Source of the DNA: Corythucha ciliata
Lineage: Eukaryota > Arthropoda > Insecta > Hemiptera > Tingidae
Direction of reading: 5' to 3'
NCBI GenBank assembly: GCA_038030265.1
Contig: CM075939.1
Coordinates: forward strand, 6,553,253-6,617,252
DNA length: 64,000 bases
In this document: piece after piece, positions 11,001-23,000 of the stretch
How positions within the stretch are numbered: position 1 is the first letter of the stretch
Layout: every line of letters starts with the position of its first letter
Made by a program: the position numbers and the translations under genes
The notes under the pieces: generated by a model
The model's database searches: none
Told to the model about the DNA's origin: nothing
The model's input: only the letters and a program-made list of their open reading frames with translations

Positions 11001-13320
11001 GTTAAAATTTAAAAAAAATGCTACTGCGGTGCTAAAATGGAGAAGAACCCGCTAATTTGCAGCTAATATTGAGAAAATCAGTAATTATTTGGCTAAAATT
11101 AAGAGAAAGGTTAATTTTCAACCTGAATTGAAAAAAAAATTGCTAATACGCTGCCAAAAATGGAAAAATTGTCAATTTGCACTTAAAATATTGGAAAACG
11201 CCAATTCGTGGTTAAAATGAACATAATTCGCTAACTTACGGCTTAGAAACGCTACTACGTTGCTAAAATTACGAAAACCGCTAATTTGCAGCTGAAATAT
11301 TGGGAAATCACTAATTCACGGCTAAAATTGAGAAAAAACTCCAAGAAAAAGCGCTAATTCGTGGATAAAGTGTAAAAAAAAAAATCACTAAATCGCGGCT
11401 AAAATTGAGGAAAGGGACGATTCGCTGCTAAAATTAGAAAAAGAGCTAAATCGCGGCTAAAATTAACAGAAAAAAAACATTTAATTCCCGGCTAAAATTG
11501 GGGAAAATGTTGATTCGCGGCTAAGATTGAGGAAAAAGTGCTAATTCGCTACTTAAAATGAAAAAAAATGGCTTATCTGTAGCTTAAAATGAGGAAAACG
11601 ATAATTCGTTGCTAAAATTGAGGAAAATGGCCAATACAAACGATGGAAACCCTACTGCGCTGCTAATATTTAGAAAAAGCGCTAACCCGTGGCCAAAAAA
11701 TTGGGGAATAATCACAAAATCTTAAAGAATTGAAAATACCCTTCTGTTCGAGGCTAAAATTAAACAATAAACGCTGATCTATAGCAAAAATTGAAGAAAA
11801 AAATGACAATGCGGGACTGACATTAAAAAAGAAAAAACGCATCCAATATTGAAAAGTTCGCTATTAATAGCCGGTATAAATAAATAAAAAAAAAAAAAAT
11901 ACTCTTAAAAAAAAAACTCCTGCCTCCAAAATAAAAAATCATTAAAAAAATTTACTTTTGAATTAGTGATTTTGTTCCAGTTTTAGCCGCAAATTAGTGA
12001 TTTTCTTTATTTGTATCCGCGAATTAACTTTTTTTTTGCAATTTTAGCCGCGATTTGTCGGAATTTCAGACGTGAATTTGCAATTTTTGTCAATTTGAAC
12101 CCCGAATTACCGTTTTTCTATCAATTCTATAACTTTTAGCCGCACTTTTTTTAAATTTTGTCACTTGTCCAGCCTCGAATTTGCGTTTTAAAATAAATTT
12201 TATGCCGTGGGCTTGCCCCAAGAACGTTGATTTCTATCGTTAATTTCTACATTTTAGCCGTAAAATCCAATCTCTATAATTACACTGTTAATCACCGATT
12301 TTTTCCCCAATGAAGGTGCTTCCAGAAACCTCGAATCAACGCCGTTTTAGCCACGAATATTGGCTTTTTTCTAAACTGTAGTTAGTGATTTTATAATATT
12401 AGCCGCGTGTTTTTACATTTTTAGCCCCCTCCTCATTAGAGAATTTAAAAAAATTTACTCTTGAAAAAAAATATATAAATAAATAAAAACTCTATTTTTA
12501 GTTCAAATAGGGGAAAAATGCTATTCCCGGCTGAAAATTGAGAAAAATCGCGAATTCACAGGCTAGAAACGCTTCTACGCAGCTACAATTGAAGAAAGCG
12601 CTAGTTCACGGGTAAAATTGAGAAACAAATTCGCTGATAAAGTGTGTTGGAATTTCTAATTCCGCCATCTCGACTTCTGAGGAAAACTTTGTGGCTAAAA
12701 TTGAGTAAAACGGCAAATTCATGGCTATAAGAAAAAAAAAAAAATTAACGGCTAGAACTGAGAAGAAGCGCTAATCCATAGTTAAAATTTTAAAAAAAAT
12801 GCTACTGCGGTGCTAAAATGGAGAAGAACCCGCTAATTTGCAGCTAATATTGAGAAAATCAGTAATTATTTGGCTAAAATTAAGAGAAAGGTTAATTTTC
12901 AACCTGAATTGAAAAAAAAATTGCTAATACGCTGCCAAAAATGGAAAAATTGTCAATTTGCACTTAAAATATTGGAAAACGCCAATTCGTGGTTAAAATG
13001 AACATAATTCGCTAACTTACGGCTTAGAAACGCTACTACGTTGCTAAAATTACGAAAACCCGCTAATTTGCAGCTGAAATATTGGGAAATCACTAATTCA
13101 CGGCTAAAATTGAGAAAATTCGCGGCTTCCTCGGTCAGCGCCGGAAAAAGCGCCAATATTATGGCTATGGGGGAAAAGTCGACCAAAAGCGCTCATTCGC
13201 GGCTAAAATGGAGAAATTCGCGGCTTAAACTTGGCATAAGCGCTGTTTGGCAGATAGGCTGTGGAAATAGCGGTGATTTGCCTAAAAATAAGAAAAAGAC
13301 CTCGGCTGCAATTAGGAAAA
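8043..13320 (+). repeat. main satellite field with internal duplications and one inverted segment
   Basis: Diverged units of about 28 bp, mostly forward. Larger duplications are visible: about 10370-10700 is repeated at 11535-11890, and about 10720-11330 is repeated at 12490-13120. Between about 11950 and 12440 the units are in the opposite orientation (TTTTAGCCGC, GAATTAG). A non-satellite patch at 9690-9780 contains AGTAGCGTACCGAGGT, also seen near 14321 and 50960. I see no gene; all open frames here are repeat shadows. Confidence 0.85.
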
Positions 13321-13617
13321 GGCCTTAGCGGTTACCAATAGAGGTTTATATTAGGTATGTATAATTAGACTTTTAGGGAGATTAGTAGACTTTTTGGGGC
13401 CTCTTGAAGATTTCCGCCCCGGGCCCCGATACGTGTAGGGCCACCAGTGCTGAGCAGTTCGGATTTACCCCCCCCCCTTCTAGAAAATACCATTTTGCGA
13501 ATCAATTATGGTGCATGTGCAAAAATACAATTCTTGGGGCAAAAATTCCAAATCCTTCACTAAATTTAACGCCTCTTCTGGGTTAATTTTCCTTGGTAAT
13601 TTGAGTCCTAAAGACAC
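13321..13617 (+). repeat. array-terminal module and shared flank
   Basis: The satellite ends in ACCAATAGAGGTTTAT, then ACTTTTTGGGGCCTCTTGAA, GATTTCCGCCCC and GATACGTGTAGG. Closely related ends occur at 16405-16500, 33010-33110 and 50570-50650, and an inverted one at about 20045-20125. The following 180 bp also match 50650-50845, so this flank belongs to a larger duplicated block. Confidence 0.7.
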
Positions 13618-13710
13618 AGTTTTAGTAAGTAGTAAATTAATTAAACTGATATTATCCGGACGACGATGGAAGGGCATAGCCCAACACGATTCGAGTTTCG
13701 AGAAAAAATG

Positions 13711-13783
13711 GCTCTCCGGCGGGATTTGAACCCGCAACCTCTGGATTACCAGTCCAGCACGCTGCCATTTGCGCCACGGAGGC
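13711..13783 (-). tRNA. tRNA-like gene, anticodon GGT (Thr), copy 1
   Basis: A 73-nt cloverleaf: D stem GCGC/GCGT, anticodon stem CTGGA/TCCAG with loop CTGGTAA, variable loop AGGTT, T stem GCGGG/CCCGC with loop TTCAAAT. The A box (TGGCGCAAATGG) and B box (GGTTCAAATCC) are good, and a T6 run follows. The two outermost acceptor pairs do not match (G-G and C-A). Nuclear tRNA-Thr genes in eukaryotes normally use AGT, CGT or TGT, so GGT is unusual and suggests a pseudogene or a mobile derivative. From memory, the body also resembles tRNA-Trp. Confidence 0.6.
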
Positions 13784-14001
13784 GCCTATGGGAGTCGTAC
13801 TCCGAGGGATAAGCTAAGCCGAACCCCACCTAGGTCCATTGTTTCTCGAAACTCTAGGCGCTTCTCCTGATCGGTAAACCACGCCGAATTTAATCTTATC
13901 TAGATGTTGTTAGATTGATATAATGAATAAATCTGTCGCCGGCATTTTAATTAGTAAGGGGTTCGGCTTAGCTTATCCCTCGGAGTACGAGTCCCATAGG
14001 C

Positions 14002-14074
14002 GCCTCCGTGGCGCAAATGGCAGCGTGCTGGACTGGTAATCCAGAGGTTGCGGGTTCAAATCCCGCCGGAGAGC
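14002..14074 (+). tRNA. tRNA-like gene, anticodon GGT (Thr), copy 2
   Basis: Inverted copy of the tRNA at 13711-13783 in the other arm of the palindrome, with the same cloverleaf, internal boxes, acceptor mismatches and T6 terminator. The two genes point away from each other's 3' ends around a spacer of about 130 bp. Confidence 0.6.
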
Positions 14075-14208
14075 CATTTTTTCTCGAAACTCGAATCGTG
14101 TTGGGCTATGCCCTTCCATCGTCGTCCGGATAATATCAGTTTAATTAATTTACTAATTAAAATGCCGGCGACAGATTTATTCATTATATCAATCTAACAG
14201 TTTTAGTA

Positions 14209-14340
14209 GATAAATGACGTGTTATAAGCTAAATCGGCTACTTCGGCCACAAAACGGCATATTCACACTATCCAGAGCAGAAACTTAGTGCGAAAGAGCA
14301 AGAGTATGCCGTGAACAGTAGCGTACCGAGGTAGGGCGAG
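14209..14340 (+). repeat. right flank of the tRNA element, duplicated near 50850
   Basis: GATAAATGACGTGTTATAAG through AGTAGCGTACCGAGGT matches 50850-50975 with few changes. I see no gene here. Confidence 0.7.
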
Positions 14341-16404
14341 GGGGATCACGATGCAACTTTAAGACAGAAATCGAGAAAAAATCGTCGATTCACAGTGTAT
14401 GACGACCATTCCGGGGATAAAATGTAGAAATCAATGTAAAAGTGTTGTTTTTGGGCCAAACCCGCGGCTACAATTGCGAATACACGCTACTATTTCAAGG
14501 CTGTACAAGTGAAAAAAACATCGCTGCTGATATTGAAAAAAACAACGCTGATACGGATTAAAATTGGGCCAAAATGGAAAATTCACATGTGAAATGACGA
14601 AAAATCATCCATTCGCATGTAATAAAAGAGAATGGATAGTGCTCACTGAAAAATTATCGGAAAACGCTATTTCACAGATGAAATGGAGAAAAATCACTAA
14701 TTCGCGGTTAAAGTTGAGGAAAAACGTTAATTCCCGAATATTAAAATGAAGAAAATCACTAAGATTCGAGGCTCAAACTGAGAAACAGCGCTAATCCATA
14801 GCAGAAAGTAGAAACAAATTGCTTATGGCTAAAAAGGAAAAAAATATAATAATTAGGGCGGCCAACATTAAGAAAAACACTAATTTTCAACTCAAACTGA
14901 GAAAAAGCGCTAATTCGCTGCTTAAAATGAAAAAAATGGCTTATCTGTAGCTTAAAATGATGGCCAATACAAACGATGGAAACCCTACTGCGCTGCTAAT
15001 ATTTAGAAAAAGCGCTAACCCGTGGCCAAAAAATTGGGGAATAATCACAAAATCTTGAAGAATTGAAAATACCCTTCTGTTCGAGGCTAAAATTAAACAA
15101 TAAACGCTGATCTATAGCAAAAACTGAAGGAAAAAATGACAATGCGGAACTGAAATTAAAAAAAAAAAAAAACGCATCCAATATTGAAAAGTTCGCTATT
15201 AATAGCCCGGTATAAATAAATAAAAACTCTATTTTTGAGTTCAAATAGGGGGAAAATGCTATTCCCGGCTGAAAATTGAGAAAAATCGCGAATTCACAGG
15301 CTAGAAACGCTTCTACGCAGCTACAATTGAAAAAAGCGCTAGTTCACGGCTAAAATTGAGAAAAAAATTAGCTGATAAAGGGTGTTGGAATTTGTAATTT
15401 CGCCATCTCGCCTTCTGAGGACAACTTTGTGGCTAAAATTGAGAAAAACGACAAATTCATGGCTATAAGAAAAAAAAAAAAAATTAACGGCTAGACCTGA
15501 GAAGAAGCGCTAATCCATTGTTAAAATATAAAAAAAATGCTAATGCGGTGCTAGAATGGAGAAGAACCCGCTAATTGGTAGCTAATATTGAGAAAATTAG
15601 TAATTATCTGGCTAGAAAGGTTAATTTTCAGCCTGAATTGAAAAAAAAAGTGCTAATACGCTGTCAAAAATGGAAAAATTGCCAATTTGCACTTAAAATA
15701 TCTGAAAACGCAAATTCATGGTTAAATTGAGCAAAATTCGCTAATTCACGGGTTAGAAACGAGGCTGAAATGTAGGAAAATCACGAATTCACGGCTAAAA
15801 TTGAGAACATTTTTAATTGGCGTCAAAAATTGGAAATACGCTAATTCGCGGCTTCCTCTCGTTCAACTTTGAGGCTAAAATTGAGAAAAAGCGCCAATTT
15901 ATAGCTATGGGTAAATTCGCGGCTAAAACTGAGATAAAATCGCTAATCCGTAGCGTATGGTTATGTTAAACAAAAAAAAAAGTTAATTTGTCGTAAACAT
16001 TTAGAAAAACCGCTATTTTGCGGCTAATATTGAGTAAAACGCTAATTTTCAGCTCTAACTAAGTAAAGTGCTAATTCCCTGGTCCCTGCTGGAAAAAACC
16101 GCTAATTTGTCGCTAAAATTATTGTGGTAAACCCAACTCGAGGAAAGTTAAGAAACATCGCTGATTCACGGGATGAAAAAAGCTACTTTGTTTCTTGGTG
16201 GGGGGGGGGGGATTACCTTGCTAATTTGCGTTTAATTGTGGCGAAAAAGCGCTAATTTTTTGGTAAAGTTGACAAAAAGCGCTCATTCGCGGCTAAAATG
16301 GAGAAATTCGCTGCTTTAACTTGGCATACGCGCTGTTTGGCGTGGAATTAGTGGTAATTTGCATAAAATAAGGAAAAGGCCTTGGGTGAAATTATAAAAA
16401 GGCC
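14341..16404 (+). repeat. satellite block, forward
   Basis: About 14330-15230 is a copy of about 9750-10710 and 15220-15740 is a copy of about 10720-11330, with small deletions. It is the same higher-order organisation as the blocks near 23.3, 30.5 and 48.9 kb. It ends in the shared terminal module. Confidence 0.85.
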
Positions 16405-16505
16405 TTAGAGGTTACCAATAGAGGTTTATATGTATAATTAGAGACTTTTAGGGGCCTCTTGAAGATTTCCGCCCCGGGCCCCGATACGTGTAGGTTCGCC
16501 TGTGG
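16405..16505 (+). repeat. array-terminal module
   Basis: GGTTACCAATAGAGGTTTAT, then ACTTTTAGGGGCCTCTTGAA, then GATACGTGTAGGTTCGCCTG. Identity with the 33.1 kb end runs through TTCGCCTGTG and then stops, which marks a boundary. Confidence 0.65.
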
Positions 16506-16601
16506 GTGGGGCGGCTTCTGAACTTTGGACATAGTGTCGGCGCTACTGCACTTGGTCATAACTATAATAATAAGTCCAATTAAAATAATAAATATACATC
16601 T

Positions 16602-16607
16602 TTTATT
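16602..16607 (-). terminator. possible distal poly(A) signal
   Basis: AATAAA on the minus strand, about 365 bp after the stop codon of the SEA/TSP1/LDLa gene. Confidence 0.3.
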
Positions 16608-16718
16608 ACAGTATTGCAGTCAGACAAAAGGAAGAATTTGTATTCTCACAATAAATCAGATACATCTCTCGTCACTTATAAATATACACTCATTAAGTCA
16701 TTAAGTACCCATGAATCA

Positions 16719-16724
16719 TTTATT
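16719..16724 (-). terminator. possible poly(A) signal
   Basis: AATAAA on the minus strand, about 250 bp after the stop codon at 16971-16973. It is the nearest canonical signal. Confidence 0.45.
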
Positions 16725-16970
16725 GCACGCCATGATTGGTTGGCTATTCGTTTTTTAATTCAAAATTGTTTCAAAAATTGAGAATTTTAGTCGGATGACT
16801 TTTTTTCCTTTTGAAGAAAAAATTAGGTAACACGTTGACTAATTAAAGTGACCCTCATCGTCAGAATCACACTCACATCTTCACACAACAATAAAACAAT
16901 AAAATTTCTTTGGGGAAAAAGTCGATTGTTCGTCGCAAAAAGTTTGGCCACTGTAGTAATTAATTGACAC

Positions 16971-17082
16971 TCAAGGCAGTTTAGTCGTACGGCGCCTTGA
17001 TCCGCATTTCGCTTCGTCGGAATTGTCGCCGCAATCGTCCAAACCGTCGCACACTTCTCGTTTAGCTATGCATCGTCCGTTT
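16971..17082 (-). CDS. exon 9: last LDLa repeat and C-terminus
   Basis: Acceptor ATTCATCAG. It completes GNGRCIAKREVCDGLDDCGD, then NSDEAKCG, a full LDLa calcium-cage motif (DxxDxxxDxxDE type), and ends GSRRRTTKLP with TGA at 16971-16973. Phase 2 entry matches exon 8. Confidence 0.75.
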
Positions 17083-20000
17083 CTGATGAATTTCGATTGT
17101 GTGTTTTCAGTCAAACGTAACGAAAATCTTGTTATGAAAACAAAACAAAACACTCTTACCCGCATCGCCACTCGTGATTTTTACACAGACCCTCGCAGCC
17201 GAACGGCTCGTCCGAACCGTCCAGACAGTCGGCGAGGCCGTCGCAAAATTTTTTCGAGTGAATGCACTGCGAATCGTTGCAAGTGAATTCTGTCGAGTCG
17301 AGACAGGCTGAAACAAATTATTGACCGGAAATAGACTCGTGTTTTGTAGCAAAAAGGGACTGTGCGATGTTTTCCACTTAATTTGTGCATATTCAAGTGG
17401 ACAAAAAAAAAAAAAAAAGATTCTTTGTATAGAAGTGCAAGGCGGGAAACGCTATCTTTCAGAGGTCGTCCCTCTTAGGTCCAGGACTTTCACTAGCGTC
17501 CGTGTACTCACTCGAGTACACCTAGAGTTTATTTCTTCATTAAAATTTGCGAATACAGAAAACGTGGCCAGCTCTTTTGAGGTATTTGTGCCTCTTATCG
17601 ATCAAGCGTTGCCTGTTAAACTTGGGTTGAAATACAGTTGACTTTTTTTTTTTGTTCAAAGGAAAGTTGGCGTGCATGAAATCTTTGATAGCAGCTCACG
17701 TTGAGAGAGCGTGGTGTCAGTAGAAGAATTGACAGATCGAACAGCCCTCCCCCCCACCCCACATAAAGGAATTTGTGCGTGTTATTTATTCAAAACAAAC
17801 AGGGTTCTGATCACAATAAAAAAACGCAGGGGCTCTTGTTAAAATTTCATCAGCGTTTTATTGCGAATAATTAGTTCACTAACGTGAATACATTTTTCCA
17901 TATTCCTCAATTTGTAAAATTGTATAGCTGTGTGTATTTACAAGCGGACAGGTGTGCAAAAATAAACATAAAAAAACAAAAAAACACGTTTACTTCCACG
18001 ATCCCCCAAAACAAGGAAGAGTGGTGTTTACTGACCGATTGTACAGTTTGATTCATCCGCTGCGTCCCAGCAGTCTACGATGCCGTCGCAACGTTTGAGT
18101 TTTGGAAGGCACGAGAGATTTTTACCACACTGGAAATGCGTTGTCAGATCGCATTCTGTGAATAATGGGGGGGGGGGGATTCATTAATGATTTAAAATAA
18201 ACACGGAAAGTGTATAAAACGTTTTGAAATTCTTACCGCAATTTTGTTCGTCCGTATGGTCGTAGCAATTAAAATGACCGTCGCAACGTTTCGACAGTGG
18301 AATGCAAAGGTCGTCAAGGCATTTCCACTCGTCGCGAAGACAGGCGGAGTCGTTGACACAACGATAGGCGCCGTCAGCTAGAAAACTGCACACTTCAGTG
18401 TTGATACGACACAGACCGCCACAGCCGGTCGGATCCGATTGGTCGACGGCGGTCCGACAAATGGGCACTGTGTCGTTTTCGAGGGCGACACACACTTCAC
18501 CGATGTCACACTCGAAGCAACTTCTGTTTTCTTGAGGGTGGGAGGAGGGGTGGGGGGGTCATTAATTCTATAAATCAATGGAATACTTGGGAAAGTTTTA
18601 CTTGGTGTGTTAACGGTAGTCTTTTTCTTGGAGGCTGGAGGAGTTGACAAAATAAGTTGTTGAGGGTCAATTGGAAGCGTTGCGTTGTCTGAAAAAGTCT
18701 CCTCGTCCTTCGATAAAACAGTCGAAGCTAAAGTTATCGACGACGGTATCGTAACGACAGGCGTGGATGGACCGAGGTATTCCCCTCCTTCAAAAATGAA
18801 ACTCATTAACAACACACTAAAGTTTTTAACGCGTAAAACTTACCTAGAGCATTGTCCTCCTCCGTTGTACACTTTTCAGCTTCTCTAACGCCCCCCTGAG
18901 AGACTGCCAGCGCTAGACACGGCTCAGGTTCCGTCAGTTTTAAACCGTCCAACGCAAGGCACACCCGGTGTCTCACGCGTACTCCAGCCGTACACTCCGA
19001 CCAGTCGGACCACTCAGACCAGGCAACTTCTTCCGTCATTGCTGTCGAAGATAAATCAACAAGTGTTTATTCCCATATTCCCCACGACAAAAAAAAAAAA
19101 ACGAACCTCTCAGCGTGATAGACTTAAAATCAATAGGACGATGGCCCAACCAACGACGACCGTGCGAGTCGCGAAGACCGTCCAAAAATGCCAGGCCGAC
19201 TTGCGCGATAGACAAATCGCCGTTTGAAGCTAAAATGAGGAAACAACGTACTCGACCCGACGGCCCAAAACTGGTCACTTTGACCCTGCGGACTTGGTGT
19301 CGAAGTGACGACTGTCTGTAGAGCTCTTCGAGTTGTGATTTTACTTCTTCAGACAGTCGTTTGAACTCGAGCGACGACGTGTTGAGCTGTTCGGGTGTAA
19401 ATGTTTCGTTCAAAAACCGGAATTCACCCGACACAACCATTTCTTCTGTAACATAATAATTGTAAGAACTCATTAGCAAAATAAAGAAACGATTTCGATT
19501 AAAATAAGAACAACTTTCCAAAGTCACGGTCGTGCAAGTCTGAATAAAAGGCAGATCTGACTTAAAAACCCTTGATGCCGCCAGACAGTCTAGGGAATGA
19601 AAAGAGAGCTATTAACGGGCATTCTCGAGTAATTTCCTCAATGAAAATGAAAGGCTCAAATCGTTTTCGAAGGTGAACATCCGTTACTTTTGTCATTATA
19701 CGCGTCGGTCTCTCAACGCCGTGTTTTTAAAAAGCGAGCAAAAAATTTAGAAAAAACGCTACAAAATGATACAAAATCAAAGTAATAACAAACACTTTTA
19801 AACATTTAGAACGATCTGATTGGTGGGGGGGGGGGAGGGCGATTGCGACGTTTAAAAAAGAATGTCGCGAATATTATGACGCTCTCCCATAAACGGGCAA
19901 CGCATTCCCGCAGGCGATCTCTGATGAAATGATTGCTCTGTACTCCCCCCCCTCCACCCCTCCAGTATGGGGATCCATCGTGCCCCCGCGGGGTTTCTTT

Positions 20001-23000
20001 TCACCAATTTGCGCGTTTTTAATTGGCAAAATGTTCGTCCGGGGCGGAAATCTAAGAGGCCTCTAAAAGTCGTCTCTACTATTACATAAATAAACCTCTA
20101 TTACTAAAACCTCTAAGGTATTTTCCTTATTTCAGCCTAATTACCGCTATTTCCATCACCCTATCCACCAATTAGCATTTATGCCAAGTTTAAGCCGTGA
20201 ATTTCTCCATTTTACCCGCGCCGAATGAAGTTTTATTTGTCAACCTTACCAGCAAATTAGCGTTTTTCTCAATTTTGGCCGCGTGTAACGTTTTTCTCAA
20301 TTTCAGCCGCGGATTAGTGGGGCAGTCCCCCCCCCCGCCCATCCAATAGACATAAATATGCGTTTTTTCTCATTCTCAACTTAAGCAGCAAGGTAGCTTT
20401 CTTATCCCGTGAATTAGCGGTGATTCTTAGCTTTTCTCGAGTTGGCGTTTTCCACAATTTTATCTGCAAATTAGCGATTGTTTTTTTTTTTTTTTTTTAG
20501 CAGTGACTAGTGAATTAGCATTTTACTTAGTTTGTTAGCTGATAATTAGCGTTTTTCTCAAGTGTTTTACTTAATCCTAGCCGCAAAATAGCGTTTTTTC
20601 CCCCATTTATTATCCATTTATCCATTTTTATCGCCGAATTAGCACTTTTTCTCAATTTAAGCTGAAAATTTGTGTTTTACTTAATTTTAGCCGCGTTGTT
20701 TTTTCAGATTTTAGCCCCGCATAAGCGATTTTTCTCTACGCTATGGATTAGCGCTGTTTTTCAGTTTGAGCCTCGAATCTTTCAGAAGCTACGGATTTGC
20801 ATTTTCTCAATTTCAGCGACAGATTAGTGATTTTCTTCATTTGTATATTTTCTAATTAAAGTTTCCCTCTACTTTATCCGCGATATAGGTATTTTTCCCG
20901 CTATGAAATAGCATTTTCTGCTAATTTTGCAGCTAATTAGCATTTCGGTTCTCTTTTTTTATAGGCGAATGCCATTTCAGTTGTGTTTTGCCCAATTTCA
21001 ACCTGAAATAAGCGTTGTTTTTGTCAATATTTGTAAGGCCTTGAATTAGTCGCATGCTTTCTCAATTTTAGGCTGCGCGCTTGGCCCAAAAACAACACTT
21101 TTGCATTGATTTCTACATTTTATCCGCGGAATGGCCGTCATATACTGCGAATCTACTATTTTTTCTCAATCTCTGTCTGGAAGTTGCATCGTGAGACCAC
21201 AAATCAGCGCTTTTTCGCAGTTATAGCCACGAATATTACCGCTTTTTCGCATCGAATTAGCATATCTTTTCGCCATTTCAGTTGTGAATTTGCCGTTTTG
21301 GCCCAATTTTAATCCGAATTAGCGTTGTTTCTTTCAAGGCGATGTTTTTTTTACTTGTACAGCCTTGAATTAGTAGCGTGTATTCTCAATTGTAGCCGCG
21401 GGCTTGGCCCAAAAACAACAATTTTACATTGATTTCTGCATTTTATCCGCGGAATGGTTGTCATACACCGCGAATTGACGATTTTTTCTCAATTTCGGTC
21501 TGGAAGTTACATCTTGAGACCACGAATCAGCGCTTTTTCACAGTTATAGCCAAGATTATTGTTGTCGCAATAATTCGTCAGGAGGCCATTTTGTGGCTAA
21601 AATCGAGAAAATGGGACCCATTCGCACCTAAAATTGAAAAAAAAAGAGCAGATTGCCGTTGGGATGAAGTCCTAATTCATTAATTTGGAGTATTTGGAGG
21701 CCCTTTAGGGCAGAAATAAAAAAAAACACGCTAATTTGCGGTAAAAATTTGAGAAAGTGCGATAATTTGCGGCTGAAATTGTGAAGAAGCTCTCATTCTT
21801 ATCTAAAATTGGGGTAAGAGCGCTTGTGCATGTGTAAACATGGAGACAAAGCGTTAAATGTGCGCTGTCCTAGGAACAAGGCCCCTGCCGCGGCTAAATT
21901 TGAGAAAAAAACGCTAGTTGATGGCTGATTCACTAATTATGTGGTCAAAATAGAGAGAGAGATCAATTTAGCAGGGGATTAGAGGTTTATATCTCAGTTT
22001 CAGCGGCGTATAATTAGCGTTTTTTCTCAGTTTTTGCCTCGAATAAGCAATTATCCTCCAATTGAAGCCAAGCATCTTTACTTTTTTTTTTACTCAATTT
22101 TAACCGCGACTTGTAGTTCTTCCCTATTTTAGTGTCGAATGAGCGCTTCATCTCAATTTTAGCTTTGAATTTGCGAATTTTCTCGGTTTCAGTCAATTTT
22201 AGCCACGATTCAGGCCTTTTCCTCAAATTTTTACAGTGAATTACACCGGTTTTACTCAATTTTGGCCCGGAGAATTCATTGCGCATTTTCCGCATATTGG
22301 CGTTTTTACCCATTTTAGCGCTTTTTATCAACTTTAGCAATGAAGCCGTGAATTAGCGAATATTCTCAATTTATGGCTGAAATTGAACAAAATCGCTAAT
22401 CCACATAGCGCAGTTACGTTGCAGAAAAGTCACGATGACGTCATATTGAGAGATGTGAAAAATAAAATAAATATAAAATGCGCTAATTTTGCGGATAAAA
22501 TTGGGAAAAACTGTCATTCGTGGCTCGCTAGGAGGTTAAAATTAGTTAAAACGCTAAAATTCAAGATTAAAATAAAGATGAATGGCTATTTAGGGGGCTA
22601 AATAGATAACATTTTGCTAATTCACAGAAATAAATTGAGTTAAAATGGCAAGTCACGGTTTCCGGAGGCAACTTCGTGGCTAAAATTAATAAATAATGCT
22701 AATTCAATGGTAAACTTGGGAAAAATTGGTCATTAGCAGCTAAAATCAGGAAAAACCCAAATTCATTGCAAGAAAAATCGCTAATTCGCTGCTAAAATGG
22801 AGACAAATCGCTAATTCACGGTTCTTGAAGGCAACTTCATTGGTGGGGGGGGGGGAGGCTGGTGAAAGATTCGCCCGTGGGCGCCAAATGTCTATAAGGG
22901 CGGCACTGAAATGAGCTGCCTCAGAGGCTGCGGGCCTGGCCCAAAAACAACAATTTTACATTGATTTCTACATTTTATCCGCGGAATGGTAGTCATACAC

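Larger units (their letters stand above)
13618..14208. mobile_element. palindromic tRNA-bearing insertion with 10-bp target duplication
   Basis: AGTTTTAGTA occurs at 13618-13627 and 14199-14208. The paralogous segment near 50840 has a single AGTTTTACTA followed by the same GATAAATGACGTG flank, so 13628-14198 is an insertion of 571 bp. Inside, 13630-13827 and 13958-14155 are inverted copies of 198 bp, each holding one tRNA-like gene with a T6 terminator. The right copy is also bracketed by a 49-bp inverted pair, 13909-13957 and 14150-14198. The element carries no protein frame, so its mobility must depend on other factors. Relationship to known SINE or foldback families is open. Confidence 0.8.

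Noticed and set aside
8043..13320. CRISPR-like regularly spaced repeats
   Set aside because: Units are contiguous, diverged and without unique spacers, and the context is eukaryotic with introns and retrotransposons.
16500..16970. A trypsin-like protease exon after the last LDLa
   Set aside because: No His-Asp-Ser motifs in any frame; the segment is AT-rich and holds poly(A) signals, consistent with a 3' UTR.
18237..18523. Acceptor GAAAACAG for exon 6
   Set aside because: It would put the follistatin/LDLa part out of frame with exon 5. The upstream CTCAAG has a better pyrimidine tract and the right phase.
18378..18815. Single continuous minus-strand protein across the linker and intron 5
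   Set aside because: The frame stays open through the intron by chance. Splicing at CCAA|GTAAAA to CTCAAG| restores the cysteine-rich frame and keeps phase 1.
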